Part shown: positions 1 through 8,431 of the stretch, piece after piece
How positions within the stretch are numbered: position 1 is the first letter of the stretch
Layout of the letters: each line of letters opens with the position of its first letter
Assembly: GCF_004799645.1 (NCBI RefSeq)
Contig: NZ_CP031305.1
Location: 2,232,001-2,296,000 of the forward strand
DNA from: Natronorubrum bangense
GTDB lineage: Archaea > Halobacteriota > Halobacteria > Halobacteriales > Natrialbaceae
DNA length: 64,000 bases
Reading direction: 5' to 3'
Notes under the pieces: model-generated
Databases searched by the model: none
What the model was told of the DNA's origin: nothing
Seen by the model: the letters and a program-made list of their open reading frames with translations, nothing else
Program-made: the position numbers and the translations under genes

Positions 1-26
1 TTCCGACCGCAGACGAGTAACGACCC

Positions 27-725
27 GTGGCGACAGAAGGAGCACGCAGCGCCGGCGGCTGGGTTCGTGATCAGTTCGATCGCCTGTCGTGGTTCCAGAA
101 GTCGCTACTCACCGGCGCCGTCCTGACGCTCGTGTGGATGCAGTACGTCCCGCCCGACCTCGAGCGACGGGCCGTGTTCGACGGACTGGTGTTGATCGGG
201 GGGCCGCTCGCACTGGGGCTGACCCACGGCAACCACATCGGCTGGAACATCAACCGCGTCGCCGTTCGCAACACCGTCTTGCTCTCCCTGTTCGTACTGC
301 CGTTTTATCTCATCGGATCGACGCTCCCGACGATCCGTGCGTACTATCCGATCTGGCCGACCTCGAGTGCGCTCGCAACGTTTCTCCCACACGCAGTGCA
401 GCTGTTTCTGCTCGCAGTGGCTGCGGAGACCTACTACCGCGGCCTGCTCTGTGTCGGCGTCAAAGAGATCGGTTTCAAGGCGGTGCTCATCAGCCCTGTC
501 GTCTACATGTTTCACCACGTTGGCAAACCGCCGATCGAGTTCCTGCTGTCGGGACCGACGGATATCCTCTTCGGTGCCGTCGACTACCAGTCGAACTCGA
601 TTCTCCCCTCCGTGGTCGCCCACGGGGCCGGGCTCGTCTTGCTCGATTGGCTCGTCTTACACGAGCCACTGTTCGATCCGCTGCCAGTGTTGGCTCGGCT
701 CGAGTGGGTGCCGGTCCCGCTGTGA
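27..725 (+). CDS. CPBP-like intramembrane protease family protein, degenerate motif
   Basis: A 232-residue multi-pass membrane protein that resembles the CPBP (Abi, CAAX-protease-like) family. The usual EExxxR motif appears as A133-E134-T-Y-Y-R138, so the first glutamate is missing. A second motif, Y160-M-F-H-H164, and a third around H199 in a late hydrophobic helix fit the other two family signatures. The GTG start follows an in-frame TAA at 18-20, so the gene is complete. The missing glutamate makes proteolytic activity uncertain; the protein may be an inactive relative. It is a single gene, 132 nt before the next one, with a short repeat-like motif just after its stop. Confidence 0.6.
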   Translation: MATEGARSAGGWVRDQFDRLSWFQKSLLTGAVLTLVWMQYVPPDLERRAVFDGLVLIGGPLALGLTHGNHIGWNINRVAVRNTVLLSLFVLPFYLIGSTLPTIRAYYPIWPTSSALATFLPHAVQLFLLAVAAETYYRGLLCVGVKEIGFKAVLISPVVYMFHHVGKPPIEFLLSGPTDILFGAVDYQSNSILPSVVAHGAGLVLLDWLVLHEPLFDPLPVLARLEWVPVPL

Positions 726-744
726 TACGGATTGCTGTACCGAT
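725..744. repeat. Short intergenic repeat ATACGGATTGCTGTACCGAT
   Basis: The 13-nt core ATTGCTGTACCGA recurs at 22735-22747, again right after a stop codon. The left part, ATACGGAYTGCTGT, also matches the left end of the intergenic element at 8432-8513. It looks like a fragment of a dispersed intergenic repeat located at gene 3' ends. Confidence 0.4.
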
Positions 745-857
745 GTCTCGCCGATCGCCAGCACGGATCGGCGATCGGCGGTCAGTGACTCCAGGAAACC
801 GTATGACCGGCTGCTGGGACGGCGAGGCTTTAGTATGGTCCTGGCGTTGACTCGAGT

Positions 858-1322
858 ATGACGCTTCCAATCGACCCTGCCACGATCGATCCGGACGAGT
901 ACGGCGAGAAACAGGTCGTCCTCGAGATGGACCACGAGGAGGCCATCGAGCACGTGCGCGAGGTCTGTACGGATGCCGGCTTCGGCATCCCCGTCGAGTT
1001 CTCCCCGTCGGAACTGCTAAACGAAAAAGTCGACGCCGACCGCGACCCCTACTACGTCCTCGGCGCCTGCAACCCCGCCGTCGCGAACAAGGCACTCGAG
1101 CAGTCGCTGCAGATCGGCGGGCTCTTCCCCTGCAACATGGTCATCTGGGAAGAAGCCCCTGGCCGACAGCGCGTCTATCACGTCTCGATCATGCGAATCG
1201 CCCGCCTACTCGGGATGGCCCCGGACAACGACGCCTGGGACGAGATCCTCGAGGAGACCGGCGAACTCACCGAGCAAGCCTTCACGAAACTCGAGGCGGC
1301 CGAGGCTGCACAAACGGACTGA
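858..1322 (+). CDS. DUF302 domain-containing protein
   Basis: A 154-residue soluble protein that matches the DUF302 family pattern. It has an N-terminal segment about turning a 'short circuit' between strands, the phrase YYVLGACNPAVANKALE near residues 67-83, and a GGLFPCNMVIWEE segment with a conserved cysteine near residues 88-100. DUF302 is a small alpha/beta fold of unknown biochemical role, sometimes linked to redox or metal stress; nothing here proves a function. The ATG start is followed by an acidic haloarchaeal sequence. It is a stand-alone gene between two membrane-protein genes, with no operon link visible. Confidence 0.8.
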   Translation: MTLPIDPATIDPDEYGEKQVVLEMDHEEAIEHVREVCTDAGFGIPVEFSPSELLNEKVDADRDPYYVLGACNPAVANKALEQSLQIGGLFPCNMVIWEEAPGRQRVYHVSIMRIARLLGMAPDNDAWDEILEETGELTEQAFTKLEAAEAAQTD

Positions 1323-1419
1323 GGCCGTTGGCCGAGTGCTCGAGCGACGACGCTGACGTCGGATCGGTGCCAAGCGTCGAGATGTCAAGCTTTACGTACG
1401 ATACGGCTCACCGTCTCGT

Positions 1420-2535
1420 ATGGACGTCCGAACCGCGTTTTTCGCCCTCCTCCTCGTCGTTCTTGGCGTGATCGCGACCCTGATGATCGCCCCGCTGTTG
1501 CAGTACGTGATGGCTGCTGCCCTCCTTGCGTTCGTACTCTATCCCGCCTACGAGCGCTTACGCCCTCGGGTTGGGCCTCGCCCCGCAGCGTTGCTGTTGA
1601 CGGGGTTTGCCATTGCTGCTGTCCTCGTTCCCTTGCTCGTCATCTCCGTCATTGTTCTGCAGACGCTGCTCACCTTTCTGAATACCGCCGATGAAACGAT
1701 CGCCGTCGAGACTGTTCGCGACATCGCCCGAGACGAGTTCGGCCTCGAGCCGGACCAGGTCGACGCCCTCGAGACAGCCGTCCTCGCGGAGATCGAATCG
1801 TCGGTGTCGGGAGCCGTCGAACTCGCCGTGCTCGAGGTGATCGGGCTGGTCAACACCAGCGTCGAGATGGGGCTCGGTCTGATCGTCTTCCTCTTCCTGT
1901 TATACTATCTGCTCGTCGACGGCCGCACGTTCGTCGAGTGGCTCGGCGAGGTCGCCCCGATCGACTCGCATATCCGGGACGAACTGTTCGAAGAGGTAAG
2001 CGTCGTCACGTGGGCAGTCATCAACAGCCACGTCCTCGTTGCCGTCGTCGAAGGCGTACTCGGCGGCATCGGGTTCTACCTGCTCGGGCTGCCGAACGTT
2101 GCCTTCTGGACGGTCATTATGATCATCGTCTCCTTCCTTCCGGCAATCGGTGTCTGGCTCGTCTGGGGGCCCGCTGTAGGGTATCTCGTGGTCGCGAACG
2201 ATCCGTTCAGTGCCGCGTTGCTTTTGCTGTATGGGATTGCCGTGCTCTCGGTGGTCGACAACTATCTGCGAGCGATCTTCGTCGACCGCGGCTCCGGGCT
2301 CCATCCAGCGGTTGTCATCGTCGGCGTTATCGGCGGGATCTACCTGCTCGGAATCATGGGACTGTTCCTCGGTCCCGTCTTGCTCGCGGTGTTCAAAGCC
2401 GGCCTCAACGTCTTCAATCGCGTCTCGCTCGAGGGCGATGAGAGCGACCCCACGTCCGAGCCCCAATCGACGGCGGCGTCGGCCGTCACTCCTGCGCCCG
2501 AGCAACGACTCTCGGAGCCCGACGACGCAAATTGA
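1420..2535 (+). CDS. AI-2E family transporter (PerM-like permease)
   Basis: A 371-residue integral membrane protein of the AI-2E/PerM exporter family. It has paired N-terminal helices (residues about 5-40), a further helix after VGPRPAALLLTG, an amphipathic loop rich in acidic residues (about 90-140), and a C-terminal bundle of helices. The C-terminal part carries the family phrase LPAIGVWLVWGPA, then VVDNYLRAIFVDRG and a GGIYLLGIMGLFLGPVLLA segment. Family members export signalling molecules or ions, and several archaeal ones act as Na+/H+ antiporters, so the substrate cannot be named. The last 35 residues are a hydrophilic Ser/Pro/Ala tail. It converges with the small gene at 2545-2724, leaving 9 nt between them. 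Confidence 0.85.
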   Translation: MDVRTAFFALLLVVLGVIATLMIAPLLQYVMAAALLAFVLYPAYERLRPRVGPRPAALLLTGFAIAAVLVPLLVISVIVLQTLLTFLNTADETIAVETVRDIARDEFGLEPDQVDALETAVLAEIESSVSGAVELAVLEVIGLVNTSVEMGLGLIVFLFLLYYLLVDGRTFVEWLGEVAPIDSHIRDELFEEVSVVTWAVINSHVLVAVVEGVLGGIGFYLLGLPNVAFWTVIMIIVSFLPAIGVWLVWGPAVGYLVVANDPFSAALLLLYGIAVLSVVDNYLRAIFVDRGSGLHPAVVIVGVIGGIYLLGIMGLFLGPVLLAVFKAGLNVFNRVSLEGDESDPTSEPQSTAASAVTPAPEQRLSEPDDAN

Positions 2536-2544
2536 CTGCGCAAG

Positions 2545-2724
2545 CTACTTTTCCTCCCGTGTCGGGGCATCGTTCTCGAGCTCGTCGAGATACTGCTCAG
2601 CGTCGTGTTGCAGATAGCCCGTGACGACGGCGATGATGGCGATGACGAACAGTGGAACGCCGATGAGCAGGATAATCATCGCGATCGCGGTGAGGAATTC
2701 GGCGCTGACGAGCGCGAGAGACAT
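2545..2724 (-). CDS. Small single-span membrane protein (59 aa)
   Basis: An ATG at 2724 opens a frame of 59 codons ending in TAG at 2545. The product begins MSLALVSAEFLTAIAMIILL, continues hydrophobic through residue about 39 (one long or two short membrane helices), and ends in a charged tail rich in Glu and Asp. Composition and codon use look like a genuine haloarchaeal micro-protein. It lies 54 nt downstream of nreA on the same strand, so the two may be co-transcribed. No function is recognised. Confidence 0.65.
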   Translation of the reverse strand: MSLALVSAEFLTAIAMIILLIGVPLFVIAIIAVVTGYLQHDAEQYLDELENDAPTREEK

Positions 2725-2778
2725 ACAGCCACAGACGCACTCGGACGGCTTAGCAGCCGTGGTTCGACGCCCGGGCTG

Positions 2779-4080
2779 TTATGTTGAGCCCGAAAAGGCG
2801 CTCAGATTCGACTGCAGGCCGGCTGCAAGCTCCGATTTGCGCTGGAGACGTGCGTACGAGATCGGGAGCTGCGTCGCGACCTCGTTTACTGCGTCGTGGA
2901 ACGTCTCGGCTTCACCGTACTGGCCCTCGAAGGCGTTGCGGACGCTTTCACGGACCTGCCAGACGCCGACGGGTGCCCAGTAGTCATCCGAGACTTCACG
3001 CAGGACGAGACACTTGGCCTGTCGGCCGATCGACTCGAGGTGCTCGAGCACACCTAACCGGGCCGCGTAGTAGGCCCCCGCAGTTTCCTCGACGTAGCTC
3101 GAGCGTCCTTCGTACCCTTCGCTAGCGCTCTGGAGCCAGACGTCGCCGCGGGGGTTGGGGTTCCAGATGCTGCCGGGGGCTTTCATCTCGACGAGTTCGA
3201 ACTCCCAGCTACCCGGCGCGAGGATGACCCAGTAGCGGTTGCCCATATACTCGTTGGCCCAGACCTGCACGTCGTCGATACTCGGTGCGTTTCGGATGCC
3301 GCCCCGCAGGAACTGGCCGACCGTGTCGTCGACGGCGGTGATCGACCACCGGGTCGGGACGAGTCGGCGCTGTTTCGTCTCCCCGAGTGCGCCCGCCGAG
3401 AGGATCGAGTTGATCTCGTAGACATCGAAGCCGCGGCGATAGAGGTAGGTCATCGCGCCTTGGGCCTGCCAGTCATCGTCTTCTAAGGTCTTTTTGACCG
3501 GTTTCGGGACGTAAGGGTTCTCCCGCAACTCGGCGTTTCGGGCGTTCGCACGAGGGCCACGAGGTGTCGCGACATCCGTGCCAGCCTCGAGGCCGAGCTC
3601 CGGCTTTCCGTCCAGCCCGATCTCGAGATCGACCGGCTGACCGGCGATGGCGACCTCACGCTGGATACCGACGAAGCCATCCCAGCTGTCGTGAACCGAC
3701 GGTGCCATCCGGCTCGCAATCGACGGCGAGTCGACGTTTGCGTGCTTGCTCGAGTTCAACAGCCCTGTCCGCCGCTGGAGGACGTCGGTGATCCCGTGGC
3801 CCTGCTGGTACCAGCTGCCGTCGGTGACGTACTCCTCGGCGGCGTCCTCGTCGCCGACGGGGGAGAGCACTCCGACAGGAATATCGGGGTAGTTCGACCG
3901 CCCGACGAAAATCGAGGGGGCCGTCGAGCCCACGAGGGTATCGCCACTGAGTGCGTCGTCGAACCGCTGTTCGAACGTCTCGATGTGGTCCGTGATCGCG
4001 TAGGATTTCTCTTTTGCGAGGCGCCGTCGCTCGGCTTCCTCGTCGGGCTCGAGATCCTCGATGTAGTCGTCGAGACGCAT
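2779..4080 (-). CDS. nreA: DNA repair protein NreA
   Basis: A 433-residue protein of the archaeal Nre family, which acts in DNA repair; in Haloferax, nreA is implicated in survival of DNA damage. Family hallmarks include the N-terminal phrase APSIFVGRSNYPDIPVGVLSP (about residues 54-74), HANVDSPSIASRMAPSV in the middle, and RRLVPTRWSITAVDDTVGQ (about 232-250). The extreme C-terminus contains QSNLSAF, which fits a PCNA-interacting (PIP-like) Q-x-x-L-x-x-F motif; PCNA binding is known for the family and is inferred here. The gene is transcribed away from the zinc-finger/aEF-1beta operon across a 211-nt region holding a long inverted repeat. Confidence 0.9.
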   Translation of the reverse strand: MRLDDYIEDLEPDEEAERRRLAKEKSYAITDHIETFEQRFDDALSGDTLVGSTAPSIFVGRSNYPDIPVGVLSPVGDEDAAEEYVTDGSWYQQGHGITDVLQRRTGLLNSSKHANVDSPSIASRMAPSVHDSWDGFVGIQREVAIAGQPVDLEIGLDGKPELGLEAGTDVATPRGPRANARNAELRENPYVPKPVKKTLEDDDWQAQGAMTYLYRRGFDVYEINSILSAGALGETKQRRLVPTRWSITAVDDTVGQFLRGGIRNAPSIDDVQVWANEYMGNRYWVILAPGSWEFELVEMKAPGSIWNPNPRGDVWLQSASEGYEGRSSYVEETAGAYYAARLGVLEHLESIGRQAKCLVLREVSDDYWAPVGVWQVRESVRNAFEGQYGEAETFHDAVNEVATQLPISYARLQRKSELAAGLQSNLSAFSGST

Positions 4081-4143
4081 TCATTCACAGTAGTATCCCG
4101 CTCTGTTTGAATGTTACAGTCCGCCAGCAGAATGTCAGAGGCA

Positions 4144-4174
4144 GAGGTTCGGAAGCGTTACGCCGCCGAACCTC
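4144..4174. promoter_or_regulatory. Inverted repeat, 9-bp arms, between nreA and the zinc-finger gene
   Basis: GAGGTTCGG (4144-4152) is exactly complementary to CCGAACCTC (4166-4174), with 13 nt between. A third, imperfect copy of the right arm (CGAACCCTC) follows at 4191-4199, directly before the TATA-like string TGTATATA (about 4200-4207). The position between divergent genes suggests an operator; no binding protein is known. Confidence 0.4.
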
Positions 4175-4291
4175 ATGCATCTCTTGCGCGCGAACCCTCA
4201 TGTATATAGACGCGCGTTCTCTGTCTGTGAAAACACACCCCGAGTCCCACAAAAGACAACGGTTAAAAACGGCGGGCGGGAAAGGACGGGT

Positions 4292-4471
4292 ATGAGTACG
4301 ACGGACGATCGAAACACGCGATCCTGCGTCTCCTGTGGGATCAACATCGCCGGCACGAACGCTGCTGCGTTCAAGTGTCCAGACTGTGGCGCCCAGATTT
4401 ACCGCTGTGCCAAATGCCGCAAGCAGAGCAACCTCTATGAGTGCAACGACTGTGGTTTCACCGGACCATAA
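4292..4471 (+). CDS. Zinc-finger micro-protein (HVO_2753-like)
   Basis: A 59-residue protein with four CxxC motifs: CVSC, CPDC, CAKC and CNDC. That is eight cysteines, enough for two zinc sites. Length, spacing and gene order match the haloarchaeal micro-protein known as HVO_2753 in Haloferax volcanii, which has been linked to swarming and biofilm formation. A TATA-like GGTTAAAAA lies at 4261-4269, about 26 nt before the ATG, so the mRNA is probably leaderless. It is 12 nt upstream of the aEF-1beta gene and almost certainly co-transcribed with it. Confidence 0.9.
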   Translation: MSTTDDRNTRSCVSCGINIAGTNAAAFKCPDCGAQIYRCAKCRKQSNLYECNDCGFTGP

Positions 4472-4483
4472 GGTGGTTTGAGC

Positions 4484-4750
4484 ATGGGAAAAGTAGCTGC
4501 CAAAATCAAGGTCATGCCGGACAGCCCCGAAATCGACCTGGACGCACTCCAGGAGCGCCTCGAGAGCGCACTCCCTGAGGGCGCCAAAATCAACGGTGTC
4601 GAGCGCGAAAACGTCGCGTTCGGCCTCATCGCACTCTACCCAACCGTGATCGTCCCTGACGGCTCGGGTGGGACGGAGACTGTCGAAGAGAACTTCGCAG
4701 ACGTCGAAGGCGTCGAAAGCGTCGGCGTCGAGAACGTCGGCCGCATCTGA
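4484..4750 (+). CDS. ef1b: Translation elongation factor aEF-1beta
   Basis: An 88-residue protein, the full size of archaeal elongation factor 1-beta, the guanine-nucleotide exchange factor for aEF-1alpha. It starts [19 protein letters not shown] and carries the conserved middle section [25 protein letters not shown] (about 38-62) and a closing [15 protein letters not shown] segment. The ATG at 4484 was chosen over a TTG two codons upstream because the family begins at this Met-Gly-Lys. A T-rich stretch (CCGTTTTTCATCC, about 4757-4769) follows the stop and may end transcription. It is the second gene of the zinc-finger/aEF-1beta operon. Confidence 0.95.
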   Translation: MGKVAAKIKVMPDSPEIDLDALQERLESALPEGAKINGVERENVAFGLIALYPTVIVPDGSGGTETVEENFADVEGVESVGVENVGRI

Positions 4751-4756
4751 AGCCGG

Positions 4757-4769
4757 ACCGTTTTTCATC
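4757..4769 (+). terminator. T-tract after aEF-1beta
   Basis: A run of five T residues (CCGTTTTTCATCC) directly after the aEF-1beta stop codon matches the oligo-T terminators of archaeal RNA polymerase. There is no strong hairpin, and none is needed in archaea. Confidence 0.4.
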
Positions 4770-4878
4770 CCGGAACTGTGTCGCTGGTGAGCCGTTGCCT
4801 TGAGGTCGGTCGTGCGACCGGCGTCAGCCCACGCACGCCTTGCCAGTCACACAACGCTTACCACGCCACTCGAGAAAC

Positions 4879-6204
4879 GTGTCCAGCGTGAACGTGCTGT
4901 CGGATCCCACCAAACGACGGTGGCTCGCGTGGGGTGCGTTGGCGACAGTCTTCCTGCTCGTCAATCTACACCGCCTCTCGACGGCCGTTCTGTCGGAACG
5001 GCTAACCACCGATTTCGGGACGACGGCGGCACAGCTCGGCACGCTTCACGCCTCGTTTTTCCTTATTTACGCCGCGATCCAGATTCCGACGGGCGTGCTT
5101 GCCGACCGGGTTGGGCCGCGCTACGTCGGCTCGATTGGCGGCCTCGCACTGAGTCTCGGGGCTGTGGGCTTCGCGATGAGCGACAGCTATCTCACGGCGT
5201 TCGTCTCACGGGCGCTCATCGGTCTCGGCAGCGGCGTCATCTTCGTCTCGATTCTTCGCTTTTGTGCTAACTGGTATCGCGCTGAGGAGTTCGCGACGAT
5301 GACTGGCTTGACCGGCAGCATCGCTGGCCTTGGCGCAATCCTCGCGACGACGCCACTGGCAGTCACCGTCGAGCAGGTCGGTTGGCGGCCGACGATCTTC
5401 GCGCTGGGGCTCGTCGGAATCGTCGCTGCCGGTGCTGTCTTCGTCCTCGCGCGCCAGTCGCCGGCCGCTGCCGGCCTCGAGCCAATTGCAGGCGTCCCGG
5501 AACAGCCCGCAGTCACGTTTGCGGAACTGGGCGGTCACCTGCGGGCGCTCGCACGCGATATCGATCAGTGGCTGCTGTCGATCGTCTTCTTCGCGGGAAA
5601 CGGCGCAATGTTGACGCTCGTGGGGATGTGGGGGGTGCCGTATATCGTCGTCGTCTACGAACTCGACGTGACGACGGCCTCCTATTTCACCCTCCTCGCC
5701 TCGGTCGGGGTCCTGTTCGGCCCGACGGCGATCGGCTGGCTCTCCGACCGACTCGAGCGGCGTCTGGTGCCGATGACGGCTGGAATCGGACTGTTCGCAG
5801 TTGCACTTGCGACGATTCCCATCTTCGGCCGCCCACCGCTTGCGGTCGTCGCCGTCGCCTATCTGGCCTGTGGCTTCCTCTTCGGCGCGGCGATGCTCTC
5901 GCTGTCGATCGTCAAGGAGCGATATCCCGCTGGCGCCAGCGGCGTCGCCATGGCAACGGTGAACACGGCAGGGTTCGTCGGCGGCACAGTCCTCCCGATG
6001 GTGATGGGGATGGCACTCGATGCGTATCAGACGGGCGAGACCGTCGGCGGCACCGTCGCCTACACCCAGTTCGGGTATCGGATCGCTTTCGGTATTCTGG
6101 CGGGAACCGTCGCTATCGGATTCCTATCCTCGTGCTGGCTGCTCGTCCGGGATCGGAACGGCTCGGCGGCGGTGAGCGCCCGCTCGAGCGAGGTCGATCC
6201 CTAA
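4879..6204 (+). CDS. MFS transporter
   Basis: A major facilitator superfamily carrier of about 441 residues with twelve predicted membrane helices. The loop between helices 2 and 3 has the MFS signature GVLADRVGPR, repeated in the second half as GWLSDRLERR. The helix-4/5 section RALIGLGSGVIFVSILRFCANWY resembles the nitrate/oxalate/sugar-acid clade, but the substrate cannot be read from sequence. The start is uncertain: GTG codons at 4879, 4888 and 4894 are all possible, and a weak TATA-like CGCTTACC lies near 4856. It is the only gene of its transcription unit and converges on the TctC-like gene. Confidence 0.85.
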   Translation: MSSVNVLSDPTKRRWLAWGALATVFLLVNLHRLSTAVLSERLTTDFGTTAAQLGTLHASFFLIYAAIQIPTGVLADRVGPRYVGSIGGLALSLGAVGFAMSDSYLTAFVSRALIGLGSGVIFVSILRFCANWYRAEEFATMTGLTGSIAGLGAILATTPLAVTVEQVGWRPTIFALGLVGIVAAGAVFVLARQSPAAAGLEPIAGVPEQPAVTFAELGGHLRALARDIDQWLLSIVFFAGNGAMLTLVGMWGVPYIVVVYELDVTTASYFTLLASVGVLFGPTAIGWLSDRLERRLVPMTAGIGLFAVALATIPIFGRPPLAVVAVAYLACGFLFGAAMLSLSIVKERYPAGASGVAMATVNTAGFVGGTVLPMVMGMALDAYQTGETVGGTVAYTQFGYRIAFGILAGTVAIGFLSSCWLLVRDRNGSAAVSARSSEVDP

Positions 6205-6393
6205 CTGAACCCCTGGCGGTCGAAACGAGGGCGGCGGGGGATTGCCCCGGCATCGCCGGCCATCGACTGCTGTGCGTCAGTTTTGATGCGCTCGCAACCC
6301 GCCCTGTGGAGAAATGAACGGGTCACGGACGCGTGCCGCGGCGAGCGTCCGACGAGCAGATGTGGACGTTCCAGACTCGAACCGCAGCTCGCT

Positions 6394-7380
6394 TCACTCC
6401 GCGTCCGCTTCGATCCGTTGTTCGAACGCCTCGAAGTCGATGTTTTCCTCGAGTGCGTCGACGGCTCCCTCGAGATCCGCGGCAGCGTCATCCACGCCAC
6501 CGTACTCGACGACGTTCCCGGTCTCTGCTTCCCATTCGGCGGTCTCTTCGTGCGTGGCTGCGTATTCGATTGCGTCGGCGAGTTCTCGGCGCTCGTCTTC
6601 GGGCGTTCCCGGCGGCGCGACCTGTGTCAGCCGGAACTCGGTGATGTAGGACAGGCTCTCACCGTAGTCGGTGATCTGGTCGATCTCGGGGAACGCCTCG
6701 AGGTCGGTGTCCATCAGGTTCACGACCGCGCTGGCGTTACCCGTCGCTTCCACGTCGGCTGCGGACGTGTTGGTCGCGATTCCGGCAGGAGCCTCCCCGG
6801 AGATCACCGCTTCGTTGACCTCGCCACCACCATCGTACGGGACGATGTTGTCCCACTCGAGGTCGTACTCATCTCTGAGCAGGTAGGAGACGATGTGGCT
6901 GTCGTGGCCGGCACCCTGGAACGCGAAGTTCTCGAGGTCGCCGTCTGCGTAGGCGTCCCGAAGCGCACCGAAGTCGTCGATCTCGTGTTCGTCGTTGACG
7001 ATGATCGTGTACCCGAACACGCCCGAGTAGGCGATCGGTTCGAAACTGGTCGGCTCCCAATCATCGGTGTCCTCGAGCCGCCAGGCGAACTGCCAGCTTG
7101 GGGTGTTGACCGTTCCGAAGGTGAAGCCATCGTCGTCCTGATCGTGAAGCCATTCGATCCCGACGAGGCTTCCTGCGCCCGGCCGATTGTCGATCATGAC
7201 GGATTCGTCGAGTGACTCCTCCATCAGCGACCCCAGTTGGCGAGCGTAGGTATCGGTCCCGCCGCCCTCGGACCAGGGAATCATCCAGGTTCGCTCTCCG
7301 TCATCGAGACAGCCGGCGAGGCCAGCAAGTGAGACTGCAGACGCTGCACCGACGCCGCTCAAAAATCGTCGTCTATTCAT
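6394..7380 (-). CDS. Tripartite tricarboxylate transporter substrate-binding lipoprotein (TctC/Bug family)
   Basis: A 328-residue secreted binding protein. The N-terminus MNRRRFLSGVGAASAVSLAGLAGC has a twin-arginine motif and a lipobox ending at C24, so it should be exported by Tat and anchored by lipid. The mature part shows Bug-family marks: IPWSEGGGTDTYARQL (about residues 33-48), VMIDNRPGAGSLVGIEWL (about 60-77) and a glycine-rich FAFQGAGHDSHI section. Such proteins bind carboxylates for TctA/TctB membrane partners. No tctA or tctB gene is present nearby, so it is an orphan here. The ATG at 7380 is chosen because it begins the Tat signal. Confidence 0.85.
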   Translation of the reverse strand: MNRRRFLSGVGAASAVSLAGLAGCLDDGERTWMIPWSEGGGTDTYARQLGSLMEESLDESVMIDNRPGAGSLVGIEWLHDQDDDGFTFGTVNTPSWQFAWRLEDTDDWEPTSFEPIAYSGVFGYTIIVNDEHEIDDFGALRDAYADGDLENFAFQGAGHDSHIVSYLLRDEYDLEWDNIVPYDGGGEVNEAVISGEAPAGIATNTSAADVEATGNASAVVNLMDTDLEAFPEIDQITDYGESLSYITEFRLTQVAPPGTPEDERRELADAIEYAATHEETAEWEAETGNVVEYGGVDDAAADLEGAVDALEENIDFEAFEQRIEADAE

Positions 7381-7582
7381 GACCGTTGCTACCCGCTGGA
7401 CTGTTGATAAGGGTGGCCACCTGTGCAATAGTTACAGCTATCGAGTACGTGCATGAAAAATAAGTAGGGAAATTAGGTGACAAATGTGTAGAAATGTGTG
7501 TTGAGATGGCACGAATTTTGTCATCTATTCACAAGAGAGATCTTGTCTCATGTGACTCCCTGACGTCTCGTGAGGATCGGAT

Positions 7583-7668
7583 CATACGTTCTGCTGTCTC
7601 TGTTTCCCGACACGACCACAGGACGGCACGCAGTCGCGCCGGCACTGACGGACAGCAGTCCGTCTCAG
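7583..7668. repeat. Intergenic repeat element with inverted ends (copy 1)
   Basis: The left end, CATACGTTCTGCTGTC (7583-7598), is an inverted match to the right end, GACAGCAGTCCGTCTCAG (7651-7668). On the reverse strand the right end forms a perfect hairpin, GACGGAC-TGCT-GTCCGTC, directly after the stop codon of the PIN-domain gene; the stop itself is inside the element. A second copy sits at 8432-8513, also overlapping a stop codon. It may act as a terminator-like repeat or a small non-autonomous element. Confidence 0.5.
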
Positions 7669-8339
7669 TCGATCGTTCGCTTCGAGTCGGGCTCGACCGC
7701 AGTGAGATACTGCTCGAGTAGGTCGGGGAACTCTCGGCCACGGATGTAGCGCAGGCCGAAGTCCTCAGTCCAGCCGATGATCCCTTTGTCTTCGGTGACG
7801 ACGCCGGCCTCGAGTTCCCGGGCGAGAATCAACAGGTCGAAATCCTCACGGGAGTCGAGGACGCCGGTTCGCATCGCTGACCGGTACTTATCGCGCAGGT
7901 TCGAGATGACGGCGTCGACTTCGGTCATGTGGTCGTGTTCTTCGAGCACTTCGTCTTCGGTCTGTTCAGCCTTCCGGACGGCCTGTTCGGAGACGCGCAG
8001 TCCGCGGTCGACGCGATTGCTCATCTCGTCGACGAAGCTGTAGACGACGTTGGCGGGGATCGACACCGCATACCGATCGGGATGTTTGCGGATTACCCAC
8101 GTGTTCAACTTCGAGTACACCTCGTCGTCGACATCGCGGGCCTCGAGCATCGTCGTGAGTTCGTCGTGGATCGTCGGCGGCATATAACAGGAGATGCCGA
8201 GGTTGAGTCGCGCGTTGGCGATCAACTCGAGCAAGCGGCAGACAGCGTCCTGGAGTGATTCCTCGGGCCGGCGAATGTCCTCGGTGAGAAAGAGCGAGGT
8301 GTCGAGGACGAACCGCTGTTTGAACGCCTCGGTGGACAT
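7665..8339 (-). CDS. RNA ligase partner protein, PIN domain (MJ_0135 family)
   Basis: A 224-residue protein with a PIN-type nuclease fold. The first strand FVLDTSLFL contributes acidic D13, and the C-terminal half has [28 protein letters not shown] with further Asp/Glu residues typical of a PIN active site. The overall length and phrases match the archaeal 'RNA ligase partner' family, named because its gene travels with a Pab1020-type RNA ligase. That ligase lies at 9127-10257 here. A role in trimming or choosing RNA ends before ligation is inferred. The start is the ATG at 8339. The stop codon lies within an intergenic repeat that can form a hairpin. Confidence 0.85.
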   Translation of the reverse strand: MSTEAFKQRFVLDTSLFLTEDIRRPEESLQDAVCRLLELIANARLNLGISCYMPPTIHDELTTMLEARDVDDEVYSKLNTWVIRKHPDRYAVSIPANVVYSFVDEMSNRVDRGLRVSEQAVRKAEQTEDEVLEEHDHMTEVDAVISNLRDKYRSAMRTGVLDSREDFDLLILARELEAGVVTEDKGIIGWTEDFGLRYIRGREFPDLLEQYLTAVEPDSKRTID

Positions 8340-8431
8340 ACCAGTGTGTTCGACCCGAGCGGACAAATAAGTGGAGTGTGCTGACAACAGCCCGCGCGAC
8401 GGGGTTTCGATCGCTCGAACGGTGGCTGTTT

